Positions 22,950-32,135 of a stretch of DNA of 64,000 bases are shown here, piece by piece (the stretch's first letter is position 1; every line of letters starts with the position of its first letter). Below the pieces are notes generated by a model that worked only from the letters and a program-made list of their open reading frames with translations, did no database searches and was not told where the DNA came from. Both the position numbers and the translations under genes were made by a program. The stretch is from Anthonomus grandis grandis (lineage: Eukaryota > Arthropoda > Insecta > Coleoptera > Curculionidae): NCBI RefSeq assembly GCF_022605725.1, contig NC_065558.1:1364001-1428000 (forward strand), read 5' to 3'.

Positions 22950-24938
22950 ACTACCTGCTGAAATGTTGCAAAAATTTATGCAAAAAAAAGAAATCGGGCG
23001 TGGATTACAGGTTGATAATAGAACGAAAGCTGCTTGGCAGATTGTAAATGGAAGAAGGTAAATAGTGAGCAGCCCGTGGGTCTTACTGCATCCGAGTTCA
23101 ACACATTTTTTTCAGGTATAGCCGAGGAAACTCTCAAGAAGATTCCACTGGCCACAGTCACTGCTGAATCATTTATGAATCAGGCCTGCCTGTCGGGTGT
23201 CCCTGTGGGGGGTTTTTCTTTTACTGAAGTGACGTATATACAAGTTAGAGATGCTATAAGTAATTTAAAAAATAAACATTCTAGAGACATATATGGAATG
23301 AATGTCCCTCTCCTAAAACAATTAAAAGAGCATTTAATATATCATTTAACAAAGCTTTTAAATTTATGTATAAGGGAAGGCATCTACCCAAGTGGCTTTA
23401 AAATTCAAAAAATCATACCAATTTTTAAAAAAGGGAGTAGAGTTATTTTTGAAAAATTACCGTCCAGTATCTTTCATTCCAATAATATCGAAGGTTTTTG
23501 AGCTACTTTTAAAAAATCAACTTTATATCTATTTTGAACAAAATGAAATCCTCAAAGACTTTTAGTATGGGTTTAGGAAAAAACAATCGACTGTTAAGGC
23601 TATACTGGATCTTCTGGAGTATGTGGTTGAGGGCTTTGAAATGGGGTCCCATGTCGGGGCAATTTTCTGTGACCTTTCAAAGGCCTTCGACTGCATATCC
23701 CATACGATCCTTCTGAGCAAGCTTAAACTTTATGGTCTGATCTCGCCCAGTTTATCACTTCTTGGAACATATCTTGTTGGACGTGTACAGAAAACCTGTT
23801 CGGGTGGAGCTTTATCAGAAGAATGCAAAATAACTCATGGTGTGCCACAGGGTTCTATTTTGGGGCCACTCCTCTTTATTATTTATGTCAATGATATCGA
23901 CAGGTCAATTGAGTCTAGGCTGCTGCTGTTTGCTGATGACACTACTGCTCTTTACAGGAGTACTAGTTTGCAAGAACTGGAGCTGATGCTGGTGAAGGTG
24001 AAGTCAGATTTGGGCAAGTGGTTCAGTGCAAATAGACTTAGCCTAAATGTCAACAAAATGGAGGAAGTCCTATTCTCTTTGAGAAATACAGAGGGTACCA
24101 ATGTTGAGAGTTCGGATGGGGTGAGATTCTTGGGTGTTCACTTAGATCCTACTATGATATTTGATAGGCATGTGGAGTTCATTGCAAATAAATTGGCAAA
24201 AGAAATATTTCTTTTAAAACGCTTAAAAGGTACAGTAAATAAGGATGTTTTGTTAATGGTTTACCATGCGCTAATACAGTCCACCTGTGATTATGGTCTC
24301 TTGGCTTGGGGTCATGCACCTCAAGCTAGGAGAATCTTTAAACTGCAGAGAAGAGCTCTGAGGGTCGTCGAGGGTCTGGGTTTTAGGGACGATGTGAGAG
24401 ACTCTTTCAAAAAACTTAAAATTCTTACACTTCCATCACGGTATATCTTTGAATGTCTAATATATACAAAAAATAATTTACATAAATATACCCAGAGATC
24501 AGAAATTCATACTCACAGCACTCGATAGGTAGATTTCCTGGAAATGCACTTTCTAAGGCTCAATAAATCTCGCATCTCAACTACTTATTATGCCTCAGGC
24601 TTTTTTAATATTAAAGCTCTAAATGAAAAACTTTTTGCTGCCTCAGTAAAAAAATTACTTGCTGATAGAGCCTTCTATAGCTTTGATGAGTATCTACAAG
24701 CTCAATTGTGAAAATTGGTGAGAATTAAACAAAAATAGGTTTTAGGAAATTGAAATTGATATTGGGGTCTCCAAAATTTTAACTGTTTGTAAATTGTGAT
24801 TATTTTATTTAGTATTTGTGAAATTGGGTGTTATTTTTTTAATATTTTAGATAAGGATTTTAATTTGCAATGTAAAACTTTAATAATTTGTAAGTGAAAT
24901 AATTTTTTAATATGTATTTATCTACTTGTGACAATTGT

Positions 24939-24975
<37 letters not shown>

Positions 24976-25005
24976 CATGATTAAACTTTACTTTACTTTA
25001 CTAAA
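22950..25005 (+). mobile_element. CR1/Jockey-like LINE, 5' truncated, with 3' tail
   Basis: ORF2 from just before the reverse transcriptase to its stop at 24709-24711 is followed by about 290 bp of 3' UTR. The UTR includes a run of some 30 T (about 24940-24972) and ends in a short tandem tail of ACTTT units (about 24985-25003), the usual tail type of this group. The endonuclease and ORF1 are missing, which fits 5' truncation at insertion. Confidence 0.9.
22955..24711 (+). pseudogene. LINE ORF2: reverse transcriptase and C-terminal region
   Basis: In order it shows EMLQKFMQKKEIGRGL and TKAAWQIVNGRR, then LKEHLIYHLTKLLNLCIREG and KIIPIFKKGSR. NYRPVSFIPIISKVFE follows after a frameshift near 23450, then YGFRKKQST with a stop just before it near 23564. 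The rest is AIFCDLSKAFDCISH, GVPQGSILGPLLFIIYVNDI, the catalytic LLFADDTT, SANRLSLNVNKM and VRFLGVHLD. After a stop at 24526 the frame goes on to FDEYLQAQL. These are the reverse-transcriptase blocks of the CR1/Jockey group in correct order, with a perfect FADD. Damage is limited to one frameshift and two stops, so it is among the younger LINE copies here. Confidence 0.92.
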
Positions 25006-25129
25006 AAAGTTGAATATAAAAGATGATCAAAACTTACCTTAAGTCATTATTTTATTTGACACGTATTAAAATTAATGATGTTTAAACTGGACCACTCTGT
25101 ATAATTTTTTTTAGGTCCAACAGTTTTTT

Positions 25130-25395
25130 TTTTAATAAATTTATTAATTGCAATTTATTAATTGCTCAAGAAGCTTCAATAGAAAAATGATTTTTAATTA
25201 CAATAGTTTTCCAAAAAATTGGGAAAACCTCCTTTATTAATTTTCTTGTAAATGATGGAAAATGTTCCTTTACCGTCATATTCCTATTCGAAAATGAAGT
25301 AAATCATAAAGAATAAATAACGTTTAGTTGTAAATCGAAAAATAAAGAAGTTATGGAGGATTTTTGTAAAATTGAATTTTTTTATTTGCTTGATT
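25130..25395. repeat. Direct repeat, left copy (about 250 bp)
   Basis: This matches 26045-26290 over about 250 bp. Shared words include GGAAAATGTTCCTTTACCG, ATATTCCTATTCGAAAATGA and AAGTTATGGAGGATTTTTG. The copies lie about 910 bp apart in the same orientation and enclose an IS630-like fragment. Confidence 0.85.
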
Positions 25396-25639
25396 TAAAT
25401 TAGATAGCCAGTAGGATTAAATTTTTTTTTTATGATGTTTGGAACCTTCAAGAAACTCCAATATAAAGATTATGTTATTTGAAAATTGTGTCCGTCCAAG
25501 TCGTTGTTTGAGTGACAAATTTAATTTCAATAGTCCTACTAGTACCTCCATCCATCCTCTCGTCTATATTTCTATATAAACAAACATTATCAACAAGATG
25601 AAGACAGTATCACTCAGTAAGTCATGGGAAATATTTCTT

Positions 25640-25945
25640 GAGTGCATATCATTTTGTTGAATATAGCACGGCATTCCTGAACTGTTTTATGTTGGAGTTG
25701 CTTTTGTGACAAAAAGGTCAAGAGGTGTTAGGTCCGGAAATCTAAATGGCCATTCAATTGGATCTTTTCTGCCAATCCACTGGTTAGGATAATGATCATC
25801 CCATCTTTACCTAATGGGAATTGTATCATAAGGGGGTGCTCCATCCGGTTAAAATGGTAGTGAAACCGTTCTTCTAGAGATAAATTTCCGTGTATGTCCC
25901 TCTGATTTTGTAATTCCCGCATTCTAGTGGTTCGATAGACCTCTG
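25640..25945 (-). pseudogene. IS630-like transposase fragment
   Basis: The minus strand reads HYPNQWIGRKDPIEWPFRSP followed by DLTPLDLFVTK, near 25800-25710. This is the PGRWIGRGGPxxWPPRSPDLxPLDFFLW block with the last catalytic Asp of the insect IS630-like family. Upstream the minus strand has LSLEERFHYHFN. Only the C-terminal part survives. Confidence 0.75.
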
Positions 25946-26044
25946 TAGCATTTCAGCATTTTCATTTTAAAATGTTGTCACATTGAAGACAAATCTGTTG
26001 CTCAAAAATCTCGAGGTAATCACAAATCTCAAACTGAAATGTAA

Positions 26045-26290
26045 TTTTTTTATAAATTTATTAATTGCCTAAAAAGCTTCAACAGAAAAATGATTTTTAA
26101 GTACAATAGTTTTCCAGAAAATTGGGAAAAACCTCTTTTATCAATTTTCTTGTAAATTATGGAAAATGTTCCTTTACCGCCATATTCCTATTCGAAAATG
26201 AAGTAAATCATAAAGAATAACATTTACCTGTAAATCGAAAAATAAAGAAGTTATGGAGGATTTTTGAAAAATTAAAAAATTTTATTTTTT
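26045..26290. repeat. Direct repeat, right copy (about 250 bp)
   Basis: This is the partner of 25130-25395. A third, weaker echo (AAAAATAAAAGAGTTATTGAGG near 26620) suggests the repeat unit is part of a larger decayed family. Confidence 0.8.
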
Positions 26291-26889
26291 TTATAAATTG
26301 ATAAATCGTCTATAAAGTTTTAAAAAAGTCTCATAAAACTTTCATGAAAAATTCACTAGAAAAAAGTCAAGATCAATTTTTCTGTGAAAATGTTCATAAT
26401 TTTTGTTTTTATTATTTTTTTTCTGCAATACTATTGGTTGAAGAAAAATATTTTTAAAACAAAAGTTGTTTGGAATTTCAATGCGCATTAAAAGCCAGAA
26501 AAAAATAGTTTTTTTGTTTAATAATTTCCTAGAAAATCGGAAAAAACTAGCATGGTATTCTCAATCAATCAATCAATCAATAAAACAAATCATGAAGAAT
26601 AATATTTAGCCTTGAAACAAAAAATAAAAGAGTTATTGAGGCTTTTTGAAAAAAATTGTACATGCACAAAAATCACCTGTCACTATAAATTTAATTTTTA
26701 AAATAGGCATAGTTTCTAGTAATTACCTCTATAACATCGCGTAATTATTAAGCTGGTGATAAGACTGATATCGATTATCGACCTATTGATTTATTATTAG
26801 TGTTATCAATAATTTTGCCAAGGTATTTGCGTAAATGTTTAAAGTACAGATTAATTATTTTTTTACAGGAAAATTATATTTAATCCCAA

Positions 26890-27470
26890 AAACATAAATG
26901 TTTCTAGACTTAACAAAGGCTTTTGATGCAGTGCTCCATGACTCCTCTATTAACTGTCCTAAATTAAGGGTTTAATTATAGGTCTTCAAGAATTATTTGA
27001 TCAGAAGATGGATTAATAAATATAAATAATTATTTAGCATTTTACATTATATCTATCAATTGCCGACATTTGAATAATATTAAAATGCAATCAATTGAGA
27101 TTACCGAGGTTCCATTTGTCAGGTATCTTGGTATCATTGTTGATAAACACTTAAAGTGGGATCAACATGTTATAATAAAATTAATAACTAGTATTCGTAG
27201 TCTTATTTATATCATACTATTCGCAAATAATTTATTTTGCAATATAGACAAATTGTTGTTTTTTTTTTATTAAACAGGAGCAATCTAAAGGAGTCATTTA
27301 TTTTTTTTTATTATTACCCTTTAAGAATATTATATTTATTCATAATTGGGTACTTAATTAATTCGTGGTATTTTACTTTTTTTATTTTAAATAGACGTTT
27401 ACTCATCATCATGGGTGTACGTTCTGTATGTCAAAAATTCTATTAGCTAATAGGAATTATTTTACTAATA
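26890..27470 (+). mobile_element. LINE remnant with a large internal deletion
   Basis: The + strand reads FLDLTKAFDAVLHDS near 26899 (first catalytic Asp block). It then passes directly to the region after the palm: EVPFVRYLGIIVDKHLKWDQ near 27107 and ITSIRSLIYIILFANNLF. The middle with FADD is missing. Several stops are present. Confidence 0.75.
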
Positions 27471-27599
27471 TAAGAATATTATAAGAATTAGTAGTACATT
27501 ACCGATTAATTTTTTAAGTACTGTCAGGATCTTCTGGAAATGATATTTTTCGTTTGGACAAAAGCAAGTTTAATTTTCATTTAATTTTAATTAGTTGTT

Positions 27600-27737
27600 T
27601 GATGCACTGCAATAAAACCAGAAACCATTGCTGCTACATATATAAACTGTCCCCATTACCATAAAAACTCATGAAATACTCTCTAAATGTAGGAAAGTTT
27701 GACCCTTGACCCCACCAGATGTAACCGAAACCCATCA
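27600..27737 (+). promoter_or_regulatory. Possible core promoter or 5' boundary of the host gene exon
   Basis: TATATAAA at 27639-27646 lies about 95 bp before the ATG at 27738, followed by TCATGAAAT near 27669 where a start could fall. Alternatively, acceptors AG at 27692 and CCACCAG at 27718 would make 27738 part of an internal exon. The sequence does not decide between these. Confidence 0.35.
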
Positions 27738-28434
27738 ATGAAAATGGTCTCGTCCGGGCTGATAATCATCGAACCCGATCACCGTCAACTCCAACAAAAA
27801 AAACACCCGAAAAACCGGATTAAGACCGCGAAACCGTCGTCAAGAATGAATGACAGATCACCGTCCGAGGAATTAAAAAGCAATTTACAATACGTAACCG
27901 ATTTGGTTACGAACGTTATCGACGAGGCGTTCAAACAAATCCAGAATAATAACTCGGTGGTGGTAAGGGGCAAGCAACTGAACCGAACGGAACGCGACCA
28001 AAGAAATTCCCATCGTACCACATCCATAATCGTCCAGGACTGGGACGAACATGCCAAAGTACCATCGGAGTGTATCAACGTGTTCGCGTTGACGCGTAGC
28101 GTGAGTGAGAGGATCGTGCGTGGTCCGAATCAGGCCACGCACGTCGGACCGGTGAGTTTCGGGTTGGAGTGTAAGAAACCCATCAAGGAGAAACCCAAGA
28201 AGCGTTTGACCTTCAACTCGATCTTCCACTTGAATAAGAAGACTAAAGAGCCCCAAGGAAAAAGTGAGGAGGACGCGGAGAGTTACGACGAGTTTCCTTC
28301 CAGCAGTTTGCCGAACTTTAAAAAGAACTCGTTGAGTAAGTCGAGGAAGTACGCGTCCGCTTTGGAGTTGAGTAGCAAGGAGGTGACGCAGAAAGTCGAG
28401 AAACCGTCGATTTTTAGGAAATTTTTGCATATTG
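27738..28434 (+). CDS. Host gene of unknown function, exon 1 (first coding exon seen)
   Basis: This is the longest coding exon of a six-exon gene with joins 28434/30762, 31054/36796, 36883/36941, 37025/42977 and 43169/58228. All splice phases fit and the total is 1452 nt, or 483 residues. I chose the ATG at 27738; another in-frame ATG is at 27744, and the frame stays open upstream to 27693. The protein begins MKMVSSGLIIIEPDHRQLQQ, is basic and hydrophilic, and has no signal peptide, membrane segment or domain that I recognise. A helical stretch (LQYVTDLVTNVIDEAFKQIQ) lies near residue 55 and a basic KKPIKEKPKKR patch in the middle. Base composition and codon use are clearly GC-richer than the neighbouring DNA, which supports a real, constrained gene. 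The exon ends with ATATTG/GTTAGT, phase 1. Confidence 0.78.
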
Positions 28435-28585
28435 GTTAGTATTTGTCAATGTTTCCACAGTTTTAACCTTTTAGCGTATGGGGAGGCATACATCCGCATT
28501 TTTTTAAAAAGGGCATAATAGGGAGGCTTTAAATTTTCTTTAAAATCTCTCTTTGGTTTTCAATGGAATTTCACATATAGAGGGT

Positions 28586-28730
28586 GCGTCAACAAAGATA
28601 GCGCCTAAACCATACGAGGTATAGCAAACATTTCCATAGCAAAACAGTAGGATTGCCGAAAATCCAAGAACTAAAATTATTCTTACATATATAGGGTCTT
28701 TTTTTTCAAATGGAACGCCCTGTATATTAT
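28586..28730. mobile_element. Possible short MITE-like element
   Basis: About 145 bp run from AGAGGGTGCGTCAAC to GGAACGCCCTGTAT. The ends resemble degenerate CAGGGTG...CACCCTG termini of the DNA transposons in this window. There is no coding sequence. It sits in intron 1, just before the 86-bp satellite. Confidence 0.4.
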
Positions 28731-28799
28731 TTCACAAAATAATTAGGCAACGATAATTTATTTTGTTGGGTATTACGCTTATACGGTATACGGTAATAA

Positions 28800-29855
28800 G
28801 TTTATTAGGGAATTTAAGTGATCAACTGCCTGAAATAAAAACAAAATTATTCCAGGCACTTGAGATTCAATAATTTTTTGTATGGGAATATTGGGGAATT
28901 AAAGTAATCAATTGCCTGGAATAAAAACAAAATTATTCCAGGCACTTGAAGTTCATTAATTATTTGAATGGGAATATTAGGGAATTCAAGTGATCAATTG
29001 CCTGGAATAAAAACAAAATTATTACAGGCACTTGAGATTCATTAATTTTTTGAATGGGAATATTAGGGAATTTTAGTGATTAACTGCCTGGAATAAAAAC
29101 AACATTATTACAGTCATTTGAGATTCATTAATTTTTTGAATAGGAATATTAGGGAATTTATGTGATTAATTGCCTGGAATAAAAACAAAATTATTCCAGG
29201 CACTTGCGGTTCATTAATTATTTGAATGGGAATATTAGAGAATTTAAGTGATCAACTGCCTGGAATAAAAACAAAATTATTACAGGCACTTGAGATTCAT
29301 TAATTTTTTGAATGGGAATATTAGGGAGTTTAAGTGATTAACTGCCTGGAATAAAAACAAAATTTTTACAGGCATTTGAGGTTCATTAATTTTCTGAATA
29401 AAAATATTAGGGAATTTAAGTAATCAACTGCCTGGAATAAAAACAAAATTATTACAGGCACTTAAGGTTTATTAATTATTTGAATGGGAATATTAGGGAA
29501 TTTATGTGATTAATTGCCTGGAATAAAAACAAAATTATTCCAGTCATTTGAGGTTCATTAATTTTTTGAATGGGAATATTAGGGAATTTAAGTGATTAAC
29601 TGCCTGGAATAAAAACAACATTATTACAGTCATTTGAGATTCATTAATTTTTTGAATAGGAATATTAGGGAATTTATGTGATTAATTGCCTGGAATAAAA
29701 ACAAAATTATTCCAGGCACTTGAAGTTTATTAATTATTTGAATGGGAATATTAGGGAATTCAAGTGATCAACTGCCTGGAATAAAAACAAAATTATTACA
29801 GGCACTTGAGATTCATTAATTTTTTGAATGGGAATATTAGGGAGTTTAAGTGATC
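28800..29855. repeat. 86-bp palindromic satellite array C, block 1 (12 units)
   Basis: The unit is about 86 bp; TGCCTGGAATAAAAACAAAA recurs near 28914, 29000, 29086, 29171, 29258, 29343, 29515 and on to 29776. Each unit holds GCCTGGAATAA, an 8-nt AAACAAAA loop, and TTATTCCAGGC: 11-12 bp perfect arms. A second pair of weaker inverted words (CACTTGA and TTCAAGTGA) flanks the AT-rich remainder. Some units have TTACAGGCA instead of TTCCAGGCA, which shortens one arm. The array lies in intron 1 of the host gene. Confidence 0.95.
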
Positions 29856-30761
29856 GTAGCTCTTCTATTAGCTGAGATATGGCATTTTGATGTCTATTTT
29901 TGGCCTCAAAAACGGACGTCGAAAACGACTTTTTCAGGATTTTCAAAGTGCTCTCTTTCCCTTAGTTCTGCTCGGATCGTGTTATAACCCGGTGTTTTCG
30001 TAATCTAGGTGACCCAAATAAGACGCTGGTATACTTAGTTTGATTTCGAAAAAAATCAATTTTTGGTGAAAAAATTCGATACCCGAAAAATGAAAAATTC
30101 CAAACTTTGAAGGTCGATATCTCGGCTTCTATGAGAGCTATCGGGAAAATTCCAACGGTTTTGTCTTAGTTTTGTCGTTCTGAATCCAACGAGGCTATCC
30201 GCAAGTTCGTAGCTCTTCTAAGAACTGAAATATGGCATTTTTGATGCCCAAGCTCAAGAATGAAGAAATAATTCAAAAGTTATTAAAAAAAAAATAACGG
30301 GGTGTAATTCTAATATAATTTAATGATAGTAGAGAAGATATATGAATAAATTATATTTCAAATTATTAAATAATTTTAAGAAAACCTTGTTCTACCTCTC
30401 TTTTTAGCAAAGGGATTCTTGAAACTCGAAAAACTCATCCATTATCCCAAATATGATGGTCATCCACTTTTATAAAAGGTAAAAAACACGAAATACAATT
30501 AATCACAAATACATTTAATACAATTACGAAAGTTACATGTTTCGCCCGACTAGAGCATCATCAGACCATAACATACACAAAACACCTGACATATGTCAGA
30601 TTTATGTAAAGTGTACGACAATAATAATGTCTTTTGGCAACCCTACAATTTTGCTATCTATAGAGTTTGCTGTATACCTTGTTACCGCACCCTGCATATT
30701 AAACCCATACATAAAACACTCTTTAATTCCGAGACTAACCAATATCAAAAACGTTATTTAG
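29856..30761. other. Intron 1 remainder, non-coding
   Basis: A word (GTAGCTCTTCTA...GATATGGCATTTT) near 29856 recurs near 30209, about 350 bp on, so a diverged repeat is present. ACATGTTTCGCCCGACTAGA followed by GCATCATCAG (30535-30565) matches motifs at 22494 and 38391. The last bases before 30762 form the acceptor TTATTTAG, with a weak pyrimidine tract. Confidence 0.45.
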
Positions 30762-31054
30762 GAGACAACTCCTCCTCTTCCTCCTCCTCCTCCACTGGTG
30801 GTTTCCTAAAACGTTCTCTGAGCTTCAGAGACGTGAGGAAAAAAGAGAAAACACCAACCAGGGATCTCACAGAAACGAAAACGCAACAGTGGCGACAAAG
30901 TTTACAATCGCTGGTGGAAAGTGACCTGGACGTGAGTTATAAAGACTTGAGTTTCATCAATTACGATGTGAGGAACGATATCAGTTATTTGGAACCGGTT
31001 AGTTTGAGGGCGGGTGGGGGCTACATCGGGAGGACCCAGAGTATGAGGGAGAAG
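30762..31054 (+). CDS. Host gene exon 2
   Basis: It joins exon 1 in phase 1 (G plus GA gives Gly) and begins GDNSSSS, a run of eight serines. It continues with GGFLKRSLSFRDVRKKEK, then QQWRQSLQSLVESDLDVSY, KDLSFINYDVRNDISYLEP and GGGYIGRTQSMREK. The tryptophan-containing block followed by FINYD looks like an ordered, conserved segment, unlike the low-complexity start. RTQSMRE and RSLSF are typical basophilic phosphorylation-type words, which is an inference. The donor is AAG/GTAAGA in phase 0, in a purine-rich GAAGAAGAAG context. Confidence 0.8.
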
Positions 31055-31229
31055 GTAAGAAGAAGAAGAAGAGATTTATTTTTGTTTTTGTTTAAATTGG
31101 AGTTTTTTAAAGTTTATACTGAAAAAATGTGTTTCTTGAATCAAAGCGTTATGCACATAATTAAGCTACAAAAAAAATAGTTCTGCTGATTTTTTATTTA
31201 CAATTGACAGAAGAGTAAAAATATATATA
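31055..31229. other. Start of intron 2
   Basis: This is intronic sequence after the donor at 31055, AT-rich and ending in a short TATATATA stretch that precedes the CAGGGTATCC terminus. Confidence 0.4.
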
Positions 31230-31371
31230 CAGGGTATCCCGAAATAACATCGTAATATTTTACCAGCCGCATCTTTGTCTAAAAATAAGACAAAATTTTC
31301 ATATAAAGGAATCTTGAAAAGAGAATCGTTTTCATGTTACAGGGTGTTTTTGTTTTTTGTTTTTTTTAACA
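31230..31371. mobile_element. Left terminal repeat of a putative DNA element enclosing array C
   Basis: It begins CAGGGTATCCCGAAATAACA after TA. The 57 nt at 31239-31295 are the inverse of 34032-34088 with five mismatches. Both contain GCCGCATCTTTG / CAAAGATGCGGC-type words. The space between holds array C block 2 and a solo LTR and no transposase. Confidence 0.75.
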
Positions 31372-31814
31372 CTTGAGGTTCATTAATTTTTTAATGGAAA
31401 TATTATGGAATTTAAGTGATCACCTGCCTGGAATAAAAACAAATATATTCCAGGCACTTAAGGTTCATTAATTTTTTGAATGGGATTATCAGGGAATTTA
31501 AGTGATCAACTGCCTGGAATAACAACAAAATTATTCCAGGCACTTGAGGTTCACTTGTTTATTAAGTGGGATTATCAGGGAATTGAAGTAATCAACTGCC
31601 TGGAATAAAAACAAAATTATTCCAGGCACTTGAGATTTATTAATGTTTTGAATGAGAATATTAGGGAATTTAAGTAATTAACTGCCTGGAATAAAAACAA
31701 AATTATTCCAGATACTTGAGATTCACTTGTTTATTAAGTGGGATTATTAGGAAATTCAAGTGATCAACTGCCTGGAATAAAAACAAAATTATTCCAGGCA
31801 CTTGAGGTTCATTA
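31372..31814. repeat. 86-bp palindromic satellite array C, block 2a (5 units)
   Basis: This uses the same unit as 28800-29855. Two spacer types alternate: one with TTCATTAATTTTTTGAATGG and one with TTCACTTGTTTATTAAGTGG. The latter itself forms a CACTT/AAGTG hairpin. The block stops at the ATTA that became the LTR target duplication. Confidence 0.93.
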
Positions 31815-32135
31815 TGTAATCGATGTGAATAAAACAAATAAAGTTTCGAGAACAAAATATTATTTTAATAAATAAAGAAATACTACGACGAGCGCTTAGA
31901 AACCGACGGATAATAATACCCCAAATCGACTGACTAAACCTTCCAAAAACCCGGCCAAGAAGACGTGATGCCATTTTCTTTTTCTGCGTGGTTTATGATA
32001 GGGTGCATCGTTATCTCATCGGTTCTCTAAAGACCCCTGTGTAATCTGTTTGGGCTTGTTTGCTTTTCCCAGGGCCCTGGATGGCCATTAGGTAGGATTA
32101 AAAACAGACTGGCACCATCTGTGTAATGGGTTACA
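31815..32135. mobile_element. Solo LTR (321 bp) with ATTA target duplication
   Basis: The segment starts TGTAATCGAT and ends GGGTTACA (TG...CA, 5-bp inverted ends TGTAA/TTACA). It is flanked by ATTA on both sides (31811-31814 and 32136-32139). Removing it and one ATTA restores the TTCATTAATTTTTT spacer of the satellite unit. There is no internal coding region or primer site, so it is a recombined solo LTR of a retrotransposon. The sequence is GC-richer than the array. Orientation and family cannot be settled. Confidence 0.85.

Noticed and set aside
24940..24972. Poly-T run as a sign of a minus-strand retroposed poly-A tail
   Set aside because: It lies in the 3' UTR of the plus-strand LINE, downstream of its ORF2 stop and before its own ACTTT tail, so it needs no separate insertion.
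27885..28430. Antisense ORF of 181 codons opposite host exon 1
   Set aside because: It is a shadow of the real exon. The sense strand has the splice-consistent frame and the antisense reading has no motif.
30593..30761. Upstream extension of the exon 2 reading frame
   Set aside because: It covers TE-like motif sequence and precedes the acceptor at 30761. The phase-1 join to exon 1 explains the frame from 30762.
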